Assembly (NCBI GenBank): GCA_965223305.1
Contig: CBDCWT010000035.1
Span: 74,915-138,914, forward strand
Length of the DNA stretch: 64,000 nt
Direction of reading: 5' to 3'
Source: CBDCWT01 sp965223305
GTDB taxonomy: Bacteria > Planctomycetota > Planctomycetia > Pirellulales > Pirellulaceae
The position numbers and the translations under genes were made by a program. The notes below the pieces were generated by a model, which was not told the DNA's origin, made no database searches, and saw nothing but the letters and a program-made list of their open reading frames with translations. This document shows, one piece after another, positions 8,702-17,298 of the stretch; the stretch's first letter is position 1, and each line of letters begins with the position of its first letter.

Positions 8702-10681
8702 ATGGCGGTTGATGAGGTGGTCTCCAGACATCCGGAACCGCGCGATTCGGCCGCAAGTGGCTCGTCGCTAGGCGCTTTCCAGCGTCGTACCCCTGGCTCG
8801 AGACCCGAGAATACAAGATCTCCGCTACGGCGGCTGGTGCGAGGTTTGGGTCCCTGTGGATTCTCGATGGTCTTCCATGTCATCTTGCTGGTGGCCTTGG
8901 GCGTGTTGGTGTTCGACGAGGCGATTCGGGCAGATGTGCAGACGCTGGTCGCCGCGGCCTTCCAACAAGTTCTTCCTGAAGAACAACCTGTTTCGGTTGA
9001 GTTGAGCGAGCCGATCGAGACGACCGAGCAGACTCTGGCGCAGTTAAGCGCCTCGCCCTCTGTAGGCACCGCAGGACTTCCCGCGGCGGTTGGTGCGCCC
9101 CGACTGGACCGCCGCCTGGTTGATCGGGTCGAGGCGGCGGCGCTCGCGATTGAAGCGCCGACGATCGGGATTCCCGACTCGTTCGGTCTCATCGAGTCAG
9201 TGCCTGACGGGGACGTTAAGGGGGAACCCCGCGACATCGTCGCTGATTATCAGCAGGCGATGGACCGTATCGCGCAAGAGATCATGTGGATGCTGGATCG
9301 GGGTCCGGTGCTCGTCGTTTGGGTATTCGATCAGTCCAACAGTATGCAGGACGATCAGCGTGAAGTACGTGATCGAATTGAGAACGTCTACGATCAGCTG
9401 GGAATCGTTGGCGAAGAAAACAGTCAAGCCCTGTGGACCTCGATCGCCAGTTTTGGGAGCGGCTTTCAGATTCACACGGAGAAGCCGACCAGCGACCGGG
9501 GGTTGATACGCCGTGCGTTTGACACGATTCCCGTCGACCAAACGGGACAGGAATTGATCTGCCAGGCGGTCGGTCAGACGATTCGATCGCATCGCCGATT
9601 CTTGGGTCGCCGGCGTCAACTGGCAATAGTTCTCGTGACCGACGAGAGTGGCCAACCGGCGGACAACAACCGTTTTCTAGAGGCGGCTGTTGCGGAAGCC
9701 AAGGCCGCAAATTGCAAGGTCTATGTGCTGGGGCGTGAGGCCATGTTTGGCTACCCGTTTGCTTTTATTCGCTGGCGGCATCCGCAAACGCAGCGGGTTC
9801 ACTGGTTGGAGATCAATCGCGGCCCTGAAACAGGGTTCCCAGAGCAGTTGCAGACCAACGGTCTGCGTCGACGGAACGACGCCTTTAGCAGCGGCTTCGG
9901 GCCCTACGAGCAGTCGCGTTTGGCACGGGAGACCAACGGCATTTTCTTCATGCTGCCCAGCGTGGAGAAAGACCTCGTAGGAAATGAGAATCGCTACCGT
10001 TATGACTTGGAAGCGATGCGTCCCTTCTTGCCGGATCTGCGTTCGCGCTTGGAGGTCTTGCAGGACCGAGACCAATACCCGCTGCGGTCGGTGATTTGGC
10101 AAGCCATCAGCGATCTGAATCCCTACAATGAGCGCGCCCAGCGGGTTGTTGAGCTCGAACATGATTTCCCGGTGGCGTTTGCCGAGCTGGCCGGAGTCGT
10201 GCGGGAAAACCAGCTCAAGGCTAAGTTGCTGATTCGCTATATGGCCGAGGTCGAGGCGATTCTGGTTGCGGGAACGAAGTACCGCGAGCAGGAGGCGGAT
10301 CCCCGCTGGCAGGCCAACTACGACCTCATCTGCGCGCAACTGGTTGCTTACCAAGCGCGTGTGTATGAGTATGGGGTAGGTTTGGAGGCCTTCCTGCGCA
10401 ACTACGCCGCCGAGCTCAAACGCCATCCTCCTCGGCGGGGAGACGAAGTACTTCACAGCTGGCACCTTCGGCTTCGCGATCGAACCCTGACCCAGGAAAG
10501 TGTCCCGTATATTGAACGAGCCGGCGAAATGCTGGAGGGAGTTGCAGAGGAATACCGAGGTACACCCTGGGCGGCACGTGCCGAATGGGAGAAACGGCGG
10601 GGTTACGGTATTTATTTGGGGCCGTACTACGATCTGCCCTGGAAGAACGTGAAAAATCCGTCTCCCTTGCCAAAGCTGTGA
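8702..10681 (+). CDS. membrane-anchored von Willebrand factor A domain protein
   Basis: A 659-residue protein. A basic, proline-rich start is followed by one membrane helix (about residues 60-78, SMVFHVILLVALGVLVF). The vWA domain begins near residue 205 with VVWVFDQSNSM, a complete DxSxS metal site, and continues through LAIVLVTDESG. The C-terminal 300 residues are helical and charged, without a family I can name. The protein should face the periplasm, or the planctomycete intracytoplasmic space, with its vWA domain. ATG at 8702 is taken (GTG at 8690 is possible). It is followed 132 bases later by the cyclase-fold gene, same strand; this pairing suggests a shared function. Confidence 0.8.
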   Translation: MAVDEVVSRHPEPRDSAASGSSLGAFQRRTPGSRPENTRSPLRRLVRGLGPCGFSMVFHVILLVALGVLVFDEAIRADVQTLVAAAFQQVLPEEQPVSVELSEPIETTEQTLAQLSASPSVGTAGLPAAVGAPRLDRRLVDRVEAAALAIEAPTIGIPDSFGLIESVPDGDVKGEPRDIVADYQQAMDRIAQEIMWMLDRGPVLVVWVFDQSNSMQDDQREVRDRIENVYDQLGIVGEENSQALWTSIASFGSGFQIHTEKPTSDRGLIRRAFDTIPVDQTGQELICQAVGQTIRSHRRFLGRRRQLAIVLVTDESGQPADNNRFLEAAVAEAKAANCKVYVLGREAMFGYPFAFIRWRHPQTQRVHWLEINRGPETGFPEQLQTNGLRRRNDAFSSGFGPYEQSRLARETNGIFFMLPSVEKDLVGNENRYRYDLEAMRPFLPDLRSRLEVLQDRDQYPLRSVIWQAISDLNPYNERAQRVVELEHDFPVAFAELAGVVRENQLKAKLLIRYMAEVEAILVAGTKYREQEADPRWQANYDLICAQLVAYQARVYEYGVGLEAFLRNYAAELKRHPPRRGDEVLHSWHLRLRDRTLTQESVPYIERAGEMLEGVAEEYRGTPWAARAEWEKRRGYGIYLGPYYDLPWKNVKNPSPLPKL

Positions 10682-10813
10682 TGTGCTACTTTGGGGCATC
10701 CGCGCGGCCTGCGAGCGTCCGGCGCTTGGGTTGCCTGCGGAAACTCACAACACCAGGCATCGAAACCGGTGTGGGGCTAGTCGCGACCGCACCGCCAACT
10801 TGAAAGGTCGTCC

Positions 10814-11842
10814 ATGGATCGGCGAGACTTTTTTCGAGCGAGTGCCGCATTGACGGTGAACGCGTGGCTTCCGGCTTCCTTGCCGGCAGCCTTGGAGCAG
10901 GCTCACTGGAGGAGCGGCATCGAGCGAGGTCTGAACTGGGTGGCCACCACACAGTCTTCGCTTGGCCATTGGACTGCCGGAAGTTATCCCACGGCGATGA
11001 CGGCCCTGGCCGGCACCGCGCTAATCGCGTCGGGGTCGACCGCCACGCAGGGACCCTATGCTCGTAACATTCGCGGGGCCGTTGACTATCTGACCACCAA
11101 GAGCCGCCCCAATGGGCTCATCGGTGATCCGCTCACCGATAACCGCTATACCTACGGGCATGGTTTCTCGATGCTGTTCTTGTCTCAGATTCTCGGCGAA
11201 GAAGAAGACGCCGAACGGCGCGACGAGCTCATCGAGATCCTCTCCAAGGCAGTCGAATTCAGTGGCAAAGCGCAGACACCTTCAGGTGGTTGGGGTTACA
11301 TCAGCGCCAAAGACGGCAACAACTTTGACGAGGGGTCAACGACGATTACCCAGGTGCAAGGACTGCGCGGGTGCCGTAACGCAGGTATCCCCGTGCCGGG
11401 AGAGGTGATCGAGAAGGCGAAGCAGTACATCTACCGCTGCAAGAACGACGACGGCGGCATCTCTTACAGCTCGCGAAACCGGGGTAGCTCCCGTCCCGCG
11501 ATTACGGCCGCCGCGCTCGCCGCACTTTACAATGCCGGGGACTACGACAGCCAATACGTTCCAGAGATGCTTGCCTACTCCAAGAAGAAATTGCACCGGA
11601 TTGCTACGGATGTGCGGTCGTTCGGCCACTGGCACTATACGTACCTATACTACGCCCAAGTTGTCTATCGGCAGGGCGAACCCGAGTGGGGACCTTTTCG
11701 GGACAAGCTGACCGAAAAAATCTTGGCCGAGCAGGCTAGCGACGGGAGCTGGTCCGGCAGCATTGGGCCGATCTATGTCACGTCGTGCAACCTGATCATG
11801 CTGCTGCTGGATCGGGCTTATCTGCCGATCTACCAACGGTAG
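10814..11842 (+). CDS. Tat-like secreted prenyltransferase/squalene-cyclase-fold protein
   Basis: A 342-residue protein. It opens with MDRRDFFRASAALTVNAW, a twin-arginine-type leader, so export by Tat is likely. The body consists of alpha/alpha-barrel repeats of the prenyltransferase/squalene oxidase kind: GLNWVATTQSSLGHW, FSGKAQTPSGGWGY, KNDDGGISYSS and EQASDGSWSGSIGPIYVT, each with the Gly-rich turn between helices. The DxDD catalytic motif of hopene cyclases is absent, so terpene cyclisation is unlikely; a binding or structural role is possible. Common beside vWA proteins in planctomycetes as I recall; here it follows one directly. Confidence 0.8.
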   Translation: MDRRDFFRASAALTVNAWLPASLPAALEQAHWRSGIERGLNWVATTQSSLGHWTAGSYPTAMTALAGTALIASGSTATQGPYARNIRGAVDYLTTKSRPNGLIGDPLTDNRYTYGHGFSMLFLSQILGEEEDAERRDELIEILSKAVEFSGKAQTPSGGWGYISAKDGNNFDEGSTTITQVQGLRGCRNAGIPVPGEVIEKAKQYIYRCKNDDGGISYSSRNRGSSRPAITAAALAALYNAGDYDSQYVPEMLAYSKKKLHRIATDVRSFGHWHYTYLYYAQVVYRQGEPEWGPFRDKLTEKILAEQASDGSWSGSIGPIYVTSCNLIMLLLDRAYLPIYQR

Positions 11843-12137
11843 AACTTCGCCAGCCAGCTGAGGAACTCAGCCATCCGGCCTCCGGTACGGCGGTCCGCTT
11901 TCTGTGGCCATATCCCATCGGGTGTCGTGCAGTTGGTGCGGTCAGCCAACCGCGGCGGTACCTCGGCGCAAACCTTGAATGTGCGGTGCCGAAATGCCGC
12001 GCCTGGTCCCTGACTTATCTGGCTGCGTACGCTATGCTCTGTGACGCAGGCCGGTGACCGACGCGAGCGGTCACTCGGACGTGCTCGCGGCCGTGGTGCC
12101 CGAGCTCCGAAAACGTCGATGCGATCAGGAGTTTTGC

Positions 12138-13925
12138 ATGCGAAGTGCCTTTCTTGCTGTCATCGTGCTGGCTTGGTTGAACACCAGCTTATTCGCGGAA
12201 TCTCAGACGGAGCGCATCAACCGTTTCTTCGAGAAGTCATTTCAAGAGCGCGTCGATCGCAGCCCGATGCGTCAGGCCTTGTTAGGCATCAAGAAGGACT
12301 ACAGCCGATGGGATGACTTGTCTGATGAGGCGGCGACGGAGACGCTGGCTTTGACGGCCGCTCAACTGGCCACCTTGAGGACGAGCTTCGACTTTGACCA
12401 ACTCGATCGGCAAGAGCAACTGAGTTACCGGCTATTCGAGCACGAAGCGGAAACGGAGATCGGCTCGTTTGCGTGGCGGTTCCATGAGTTCCCGGTCAAC
12501 CAGATGCACGGCATTCACTCTGAGTTGCCTTCATTCCTGATCAACTTTCACCGCGTCGATTCGGTGGCCGATGCTGAGGCTTACATCGAGCGACTGCAGG
12601 CCGTCCCCGATCTATTTGAACAAGTCGTCGAAACGATGCAGCTGCAGCGGGAGCGTGAAATTGTGCCGCCGCGTTTCATGTTTCCCTTGGTCATCGACGA
12701 TTGCCGCAACATCCTTAAGGGAGTGCCCTTTGACGATTCCGAGGAACCTTCGACACTGTGGCGAGACTTCCAAGACAAAGTAGAAAAGCTGTCTATTTCC
12801 GACGAGCAGCAACGAACGCTGGTCGCCAAAGCTCGCTCGGCGCTGCTAGGGCAGGTCCGGCCGGCATATGAGCGGATGATCGAGGTTCTGGAACAGCTGC
12901 AACAGTCCGCCGCCGGAGACCTGGGGGCATGGAGTCTTCCCCTTGGTGGTGACTACTACAACCAACAGCTGCGGGTGATAACGACGACCGAGCTGTCTGC
13001 CGAAGAAATTCATCAGATCGGTCTCGAAGAGGTGTCGCGCATTCACAACGAGATGCGCGACATCATGCGCAAGGTGAAGTTCTCGGGCAACCTACAGGAG
13101 TTCTTCGAATTCATGCGGGAAGACGGTCAGTTCTACTATCCCGATACCGATGAGGGTCGGGGACAGTACCTCAAAGACGCAATGCAAACGATCGATCGCA
13201 TGAAGGCGTCGTTGGACTTCATGTTCATTACCAAACCGCGGGCCGACATGATCGTCAAGCGGGTGGAGCCGTTCCGGGAGAAATCGGCGGGGACCGCCTT
13301 CTACTTTCCGCCGTCCCCAGACGGATCGAGGCCCGGCATCTACTACGCCAACCTTTCCGACATGAAGCGTATGCCGACCTACCAGATGGAGGCGTTGGCA
13401 TTTCACGAGGGCATCCCGGGCCACCACATGCAGCTGTCAATTGCTCAGGAATTGGAGGGGATTCCCAAGTTCCGTAAGTTCTCTTGGGGATACACGGCCT
13501 ATGTGGAAGGTTGGGGGTTGTATTGTGAGCGATTGCCGAAGGAGTTCGGCTACTATAAGGACCCCTATTCCGACTTCGGACGGTTGGCCGCCGAGGTTTG
13601 GCGGGCCGCGCGACTCGTGGTCGATACGGGGCTCCATCACTATCGTTGGAGCCGGCAACAGGCGATCGATTATTTGATCGAGAACACGCCGGACGCCGAA
13701 AACGAATGCATACGAGCAATCAACCGCTATCTGGTCATGCCCGGTCAAGCCACCGCCTACAAAGTAGGCATGTTGAAGATTCTCGAACTCCGTCAACACG
13801 CGATAGACCAGCTAGGCGACCAGTTTGACATCCGCCGGTTCCACGACGTGGTCTTGGCGAACGGCCCCATGCCCTTGGACATACTCGCGGAACAGGTCGA
13901 GCGGTGGATCGACGAGACGAGATAG
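12138..13925 (+). CDS. secreted DUF885 family protein (putative zinc peptidase)
   Basis: A 595-residue protein with a signal peptide (residues 1-20, ending SLFA). The family DUF885 is related by motif to gluzincins: here MEALAFHEGIPGHHMQL, near residue 420, gives the HExxxGHH signature, followed by RKFSWGYTAYVEGWGLYCE whose Glu is a likely third ligand. C-terminal AINRYLVMPGQATAYKVG is also characteristic. Activity on peptides is inferred from the family and not shown. Start at 12138 has AGGAG 7 bases upstream; the frame extends to 12054 without need. The 295 bases upstream hold nothing I can identify. Confidence 0.88.
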   Translation: MRSAFLAVIVLAWLNTSLFAESQTERINRFFEKSFQERVDRSPMRQALLGIKKDYSRWDDLSDEAATETLALTAAQLATLRTSFDFDQLDRQEQLSYRLFEHEAETEIGSFAWRFHEFPVNQMHGIHSELPSFLINFHRVDSVADAEAYIERLQAVPDLFEQVVETMQLQREREIVPPRFMFPLVIDDCRNILKGVPFDDSEEPSTLWRDFQDKVEKLSISDEQQRTLVAKARSALLGQVRPAYERMIEVLEQLQQSAAGDLGAWSLPLGGDYYNQQLRVITTTELSAEEIHQIGLEEVSRIHNEMRDIMRKVKFSGNLQEFFEFMREDGQFYYPDTDEGRGQYLKDAMQTIDRMKASLDFMFITKPRADMIVKRVEPFREKSAGTAFYFPPSPDGSRPGIYYANLSDMKRMPTYQMEALAFHEGIPGHHMQLSIAQELEGIPKFRKFSWGYTAYVEGWGLYCERLPKEFGYYKDPYSDFGRLAAEVWRAARLVVDTGLHHYRWSRQQAIDYLIENTPDAENECIRAINRYLVMPGQATAYKVGMLKILELRQHAIDQLGDQFDIRRFHDVVLANGPMPLDILAEQVERWIDETR

Positions 13926-14001
13926 GGCGGTCATAGTTGAGCGGCGTTCGTTTGCAGGTTAAGTTGGTCACTTGCAAAACAAGTCATCGGAGGGAAAGCT
14001 A

Positions 14002-14709
14002 ATGCTACGATTGTCAGCAACATGCCTTGCAGGCGTCATGTTGATCGGTCATGTCGCTCTTGCGGATCACCACGAAAAAGACGAACAGGGATTTGTCTCC
14101 ATTTTCGACGGCAAGTCGTTGTCGAGTTGGGATGGAGATCCGCGGTTTTGGTCGGTTCGAGATGGGGCGCTAACAGGAGAGACCACCAAGGAGAATCCGA
14201 CCGAGGGAAACACATTTCTCATTTGGCGAGGCGGCACGCTCGAGGACTTTGAGCTGCGTCTGAAGTTTCGCATTGTGGGCCACAACTCGGGGATTCAGTA
14301 TCGCAGCAAGGAGATTGGTGACTGGGTCGTAGCAGGTTACCAAGCAGACTTCGAGGCAGGAGACACCTACACGGGGATTCTCTACGACGAGCGGGGGCGT
14401 GGTATCTTGGCAGAACGCGGGCAGTTCACGCATGTGGTCGCCGACGGGGAAGAGCACAAAGTGAATCTGATTGGTTCACTGGGAGACAGCAAAGAGATCA
14501 ACTCGGTGATTCGCAAGGAAGATTGGAATGAGTACCGGATCATCGCCCACTCCAACCGAATGGTGCACATCATCAACGGCCGTGTGACTTGCATCGTGAT
14601 TGATGATGACGAGGCACATGCTGATCGTTCCGGTATCCTCGCCTTCCAGCTTCATCGTGGCCCTCCGATGACAGTGCAATTCAAAGACATCCGCGTGCGA
14701 AGTTACTAG
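14002..14709 (+). CDS. secreted DUF1080 (3-keto-disaccharide hydrolase family) protein
   Basis: A 235-residue protein with a signal peptide (about residues 1-21, MLIGHVALA before DHHEKD). The remainder is a single DUF1080 concanavalin-like domain: FVSIFDGKSLSSWDG at the start, FWSVRDGALTGET, FELRLKFRIVGHNSGIQY in the middle and the terminal PMTVQFKDIRVRSY. DUF1080 proteins are greatly expanded in planctomycetes and some cleave 3-keto-glycosides. Ribosome site GGAGGGAAAG before the ATG fixes the start. It lies 76 bases after the DUF885 gene, possibly the same transcript. Confidence 0.92.
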   Translation: MLRLSATCLAGVMLIGHVALADHHEKDEQGFVSIFDGKSLSSWDGDPRFWSVRDGALTGETTKENPTEGNTFLIWRGGTLEDFELRLKFRIVGHNSGIQYRSKEIGDWVVAGYQADFEAGDTYTGILYDERGRGILAERGQFTHVVADGEEHKVNLIGSLGDSKEINSVIRKEDWNEYRIIAHSNRMVHIINGRVTCIVIDDDEAHADRSGILAFQLHRGPPMTVQFKDIRVRSY

Positions 14710-14713
14710 GGGT

Positions 14714-14843
14714 TGATAGTAGCAGGCACGCTCCGCGTGCCGTCCGCCTTTACAGGGTTACGGCACACGGAGTGTGCCTACTACTTTGGGCCGTCCGCTT
14801 TTGCAGGGTTACGGCACACGGAGTGTGCCTACTACTTTGTGCA
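14714..14843. repeat. tandem and inverted repeat in the leader of the next gene
   Basis: A roughly 52-base unit (CAGGGTTACGGCACACGGAG followed by TGTGCCTACTACTTTG) occurs twice in direct order, with a partial inverted copy at the left (TAGTAGCAGGCACGCTCCGCG). The inverted pair can form a stem. It ends 12 bases before the next start codon, so it would lie in the 5' leader of that mRNA. Confidence 0.75.
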
Positions 14844-14855
14844 GGAGAGATTTAC

Positions 14856-15950
14856 GTGGCTGAGCGAACATTCGAGATCGCTGTGCTGGGCGGTGATGGG
14901 ATCGGTCCCGAAGTCACGCAGGAAGCGGTCGGCTTGCTGAGCCTCGTGGAATCGCAGCTGTCCGGCGTGAATTTCGCTCTAACACCATATTCTGTGGGAG
15001 CCAACGAATATCTCCGCCATGGTGAGGCGCTTCCTACCGAGGCGCTCGACGCCTGCTGCCGCAGTGACGCAGTGCTGCTCGGAGCGATGGGGCTGCCGGA
15101 CGTGCGGTATCCCGACGGCAAGGAGATCGCGCCTCAGTTGGATCTCCGCGAGCAGCTGGAACTTTACGGCGGAGTCCGACCGATCCGCTTGTATCATGCG
15201 GACGACACACCGTTGAAAGGCCACAGTGCGGGCGACATCGACTTCGTTTTGGTCCGAGAGAGTACGGAGGGCTTGTTCGCAGGTCGTTCAGCGGTCTGCG
15301 ACCCCGACGCGGAGTCGGCGAGCAACGAGTTGCGGATTACGCGGCATGGCGCCGAAAGGGTCTGCCGCCTGGCGTTTCGGATTGCCCGCCAGCGGGCAAA
15401 GCGCGTGGCTCTCGTCGACAAGGCCAATGTGCTGTCTTCGATGGTTTTCTTCCGCCAAGCTTTCGACCGCGTAGCGGCTGAGTTTCCCGACTGCACGGCA
15501 GAACATCTCTATGTCGATGCCACCGCACTCTATCTAGTGCAGGATCCCACCTGTTTCGACGTGCTGGTCACTGAGAACATGTACGGCGACATTCTTAGCG
15601 ACTTGGGCGCGGGGTTGGTTGGCGGCATGGGCATGGCGCCGTCTGGAGATATCGGCGAGCGAGCTGCCGTGTTTCAACCGGCGCACGGCTCGGCGCCGGG
15701 TATTGCAGGGCAGGGTACTGCCAATCCCGTCGCAATGATTCTCTCCACGGCGATGATGCTAGATTGGTTTGACCACGCCGAGACGAAGAGGGCCGCCGCT
15801 GCGATTCGCAAGGCGGTCCAGACGGTTTTTGACGATCCGGGAAACCGTACACCCGATATGGGTGGGCAGCTGTCAACGCGGCAAATGGCCGACGCCATTG
15901 GCACTGCGCTCGACGCCTTTCTCGCCGACGTCCAACAGGTCTCGAGATGA
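14856..15950 (+). CDS. isocitrate/isopropylmalate dehydrogenase family enzyme (LeuB-like)
   Basis: A 364-residue beta-decarboxylating dehydrogenase. Near the N-terminus is IAVLGGDGIGPEVTQEA; substrate arginines lie in LELYGGVRPIRLYHADDT; LVRESTEGLFAGR, KANVLSSMVFFRQ, DVLVTENMYGDILSDLGAGLVGGMG (metal-binding Asp residues) and FQPAHGSAPGIAGQGTANP (NAD site) follow in family order. The substrate loop differs from typical LeuB (no ANxRP), so 3-isopropylmalate, malate or tartrate type substrates all remain possible. GTG at 14856 is preferred: GGAGAG is 8 bases upstream, whereas the longer frame from 14772 runs through the repeat. ATGA overlap with the next gene. Confidence 0.85.
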   Translation: MAERTFEIAVLGGDGIGPEVTQEAVGLLSLVESQLSGVNFALTPYSVGANEYLRHGEALPTEALDACCRSDAVLLGAMGLPDVRYPDGKEIAPQLDLREQLELYGGVRPIRLYHADDTPLKGHSAGDIDFVLVRESTEGLFAGRSAVCDPDAESASNELRITRHGAERVCRLAFRIARQRAKRVALVDKANVLSSMVFFRQAFDRVAAEFPDCTAEHLYVDATALYLVQDPTCFDVLVTENMYGDILSDLGAGLVGGMGMAPSGDIGERAAVFQPAHGSAPGIAGQGTANPVAMILSTAMMLDWFDHAETKRAAAAIRKAVQTVFDDPGNRTPDMGGQLSTRQMADAIGTALDAFLADVQQVSR

Positions 15951-16987
15951 ACCAGCTTCGCGGCGCGGTTATTGGCGCAGGTTACTTCAGCCAATTTCAC
16001 TACGATGCTTGGTCCCGCATTGATGATGTGGAGATTGTCGCCTGCTGCGATCTGGATGAGACAAAGGCCCAGCCGATTGCCGCCCAATACGATATCCCGT
16101 GCGTCGTTACCGATTACCGGGAATTGCTTGATCAGCCCCAAATCGACTTCGTCGATGTCGTGACGCGCCCCGATACGCACTTGCCGATTTGCCGCGCAGC
16201 TGCAGAACGGGGGATTTCGATCATCTGTCAAAAGCCGTTGGCGCCGACGGCCGCGGAAGCACGGCAGCTTGTTAACCTAACGACGCAGGCCGGTGTTGCC
16301 TTCATGGTACACGAGAACTTTCGCTTTCAGCCTTGGTATCGTGAGGTCAAACGGCTGCTGGCGGCAGATGCGATTGGTTCCAAACTACACACACTCTCGT
16401 TTCGAAACCGGGCCGGTGATGGCTGGGGAGACGACGCCTATTTGACGCGTCAGCCCTACTTTCAAACGATGGAGAGGTTTCTGATTTACGAGGCAGGAAT
16501 TCACACGATCGACACCTTTCGCTACCTAGCCGGCGAGATCGCGCGTTGCTGGTGCGTCATGCGCAAACTCAATCCGGTGATTGCTGGCGAGGACAGCGCG
16601 CTGGCGGTGTTCGAGTTCGAGTCGGGATCGCTCGGTCTCTACGATGCGAACCGGTTCAACGAATCGACCGCAAAAGACCCGCGCTACACCTTCGGCGAGC
16701 TACTTGTCGAGGGAGACGGTGGCACGATTCGGCTTTACGACGACGGTCGGCTGACCGTGCAACCGTTGGGGGGTACCGAGCGCGAACACGCTTACCCTTG
16801 CTCGAGACATGGTTTCGGTGGCGATTGCGTGTTGGCGACCCAACAGCACTTCGTTTCGAGCTTGCGGACCGGGGCGCGCTTTGAGACCGACGGGGTTAGC
16901 TACCTGAGCAACATCGCGGTGCAGGAGGCGCTCTATCAGTCCGGTGCGACGGGACAGTGGCAGGTGCCGGACCTTACTCCAGGGTAG
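15947..16987 (+). CDS. Gfo/Idh/MocA family oxidoreductase (D-apiose dehydrogenase-like)
   Basis: A 346-residue NAD(P)-dependent sugar dehydrogenase. The Rossmann start AVIGAGYFSQFHYDAW is followed by the motif ICQKPLAPTAAEA (the family EKP lysine, here QKP) and the C-terminal sheet domain with RFLIYEAGIHTIDTFRYLAGE, which carries the catalytic-region His/Asp. QKP together with VHENFRFQPW recalls D-apiose dehydrogenases of branched-sugar catabolism, a resemblance from memory rather than alignment. Translationally coupled to the isopropylmalate dehydrogenase-like gene by a 4-base overlap; an oxidoreductase followed by a beta-decarboxylating dehydrogenase suggests sugar-acid breakdown. Confidence 0.87.
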   Translation: MNQLRGAVIGAGYFSQFHYDAWSRIDDVEIVACCDLDETKAQPIAAQYDIPCVVTDYRELLDQPQIDFVDVVTRPDTHLPICRAAAERGISIICQKPLAPTAAEARQLVNLTTQAGVAFMVHENFRFQPWYREVKRLLAADAIGSKLHTLSFRNRAGDGWGDDAYLTRQPYFQTMERFLIYEAGIHTIDTFRYLAGEIARCWCVMRKLNPVIAGEDSALAVFEFESGSLGLYDANRFNESTAKDPRYTFGELLVEGDGGTIRLYDDGRLTVQPLGGTEREHAYPCSRHGFGGDCVLATQQHFVSSLRTGARFETDGVSYLSNIAVQEALYQSGATGQWQVPDLTPG

Positions 16988-17050
16988 CGCCAACGGTCGC
17001 ATGGTCGCATTGACGGGCGTCCAATTCAGGACTCAACTCAAAGATAGGTA

Positions 17051-17233
17051 GGCGGTAGGCCGGAACAAGCGGCGCAAAAAGCAGTCTGTCTGTGTACCTT
17101 TTCCCGCCGCGCCGTTCCGGCGCACTGGCTGACGCTGAGCACGAAACGCATCGACCCGGTACTGCCGGAACAGCGCGGCGGTCGGGTTGTGCGAGCAACC
17201 GGCAGCCTCGCCGCCGCTTGTTCCGGCCTACAA
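17051..17233. repeat. inverted repeat pair GTAGGCCGGAACAAGCGGCG
   Basis: Within the 311-base gap after the Gfo/Idh gene, GTAGGCCGGAACAAGCGGCG (17053-17072) is matched by its complement CGCCGCTTGTTCCGGCCTAC near 17214-17233, with GCGCCGTTCCGGCGC between. A relative (GCGCCGCTTGTTACGGCCTA) is at 28001-28022. It looks like a non-coding dispersed element, perhaps folded as one large hairpin. Confidence 0.75.
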
Positions 17234-17298
17234 GTACTGCAACTGGGCCTACAACGAGTCTCCCGTGCAGACCGTTGCTGATAGCGCCTTTCAGGCGG

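Noticed and set aside
9677..10699. A 340-residue minus-strand frame opposite the vWA gene
   Set aside because: It is the antisense shadow of a gene with a clear MIDAS motif and membrane helix.
10814..11842. Squalene-hopene cyclase
   Set aside because: Too short (342 residues versus about 630) and lacks the DxDD motif.
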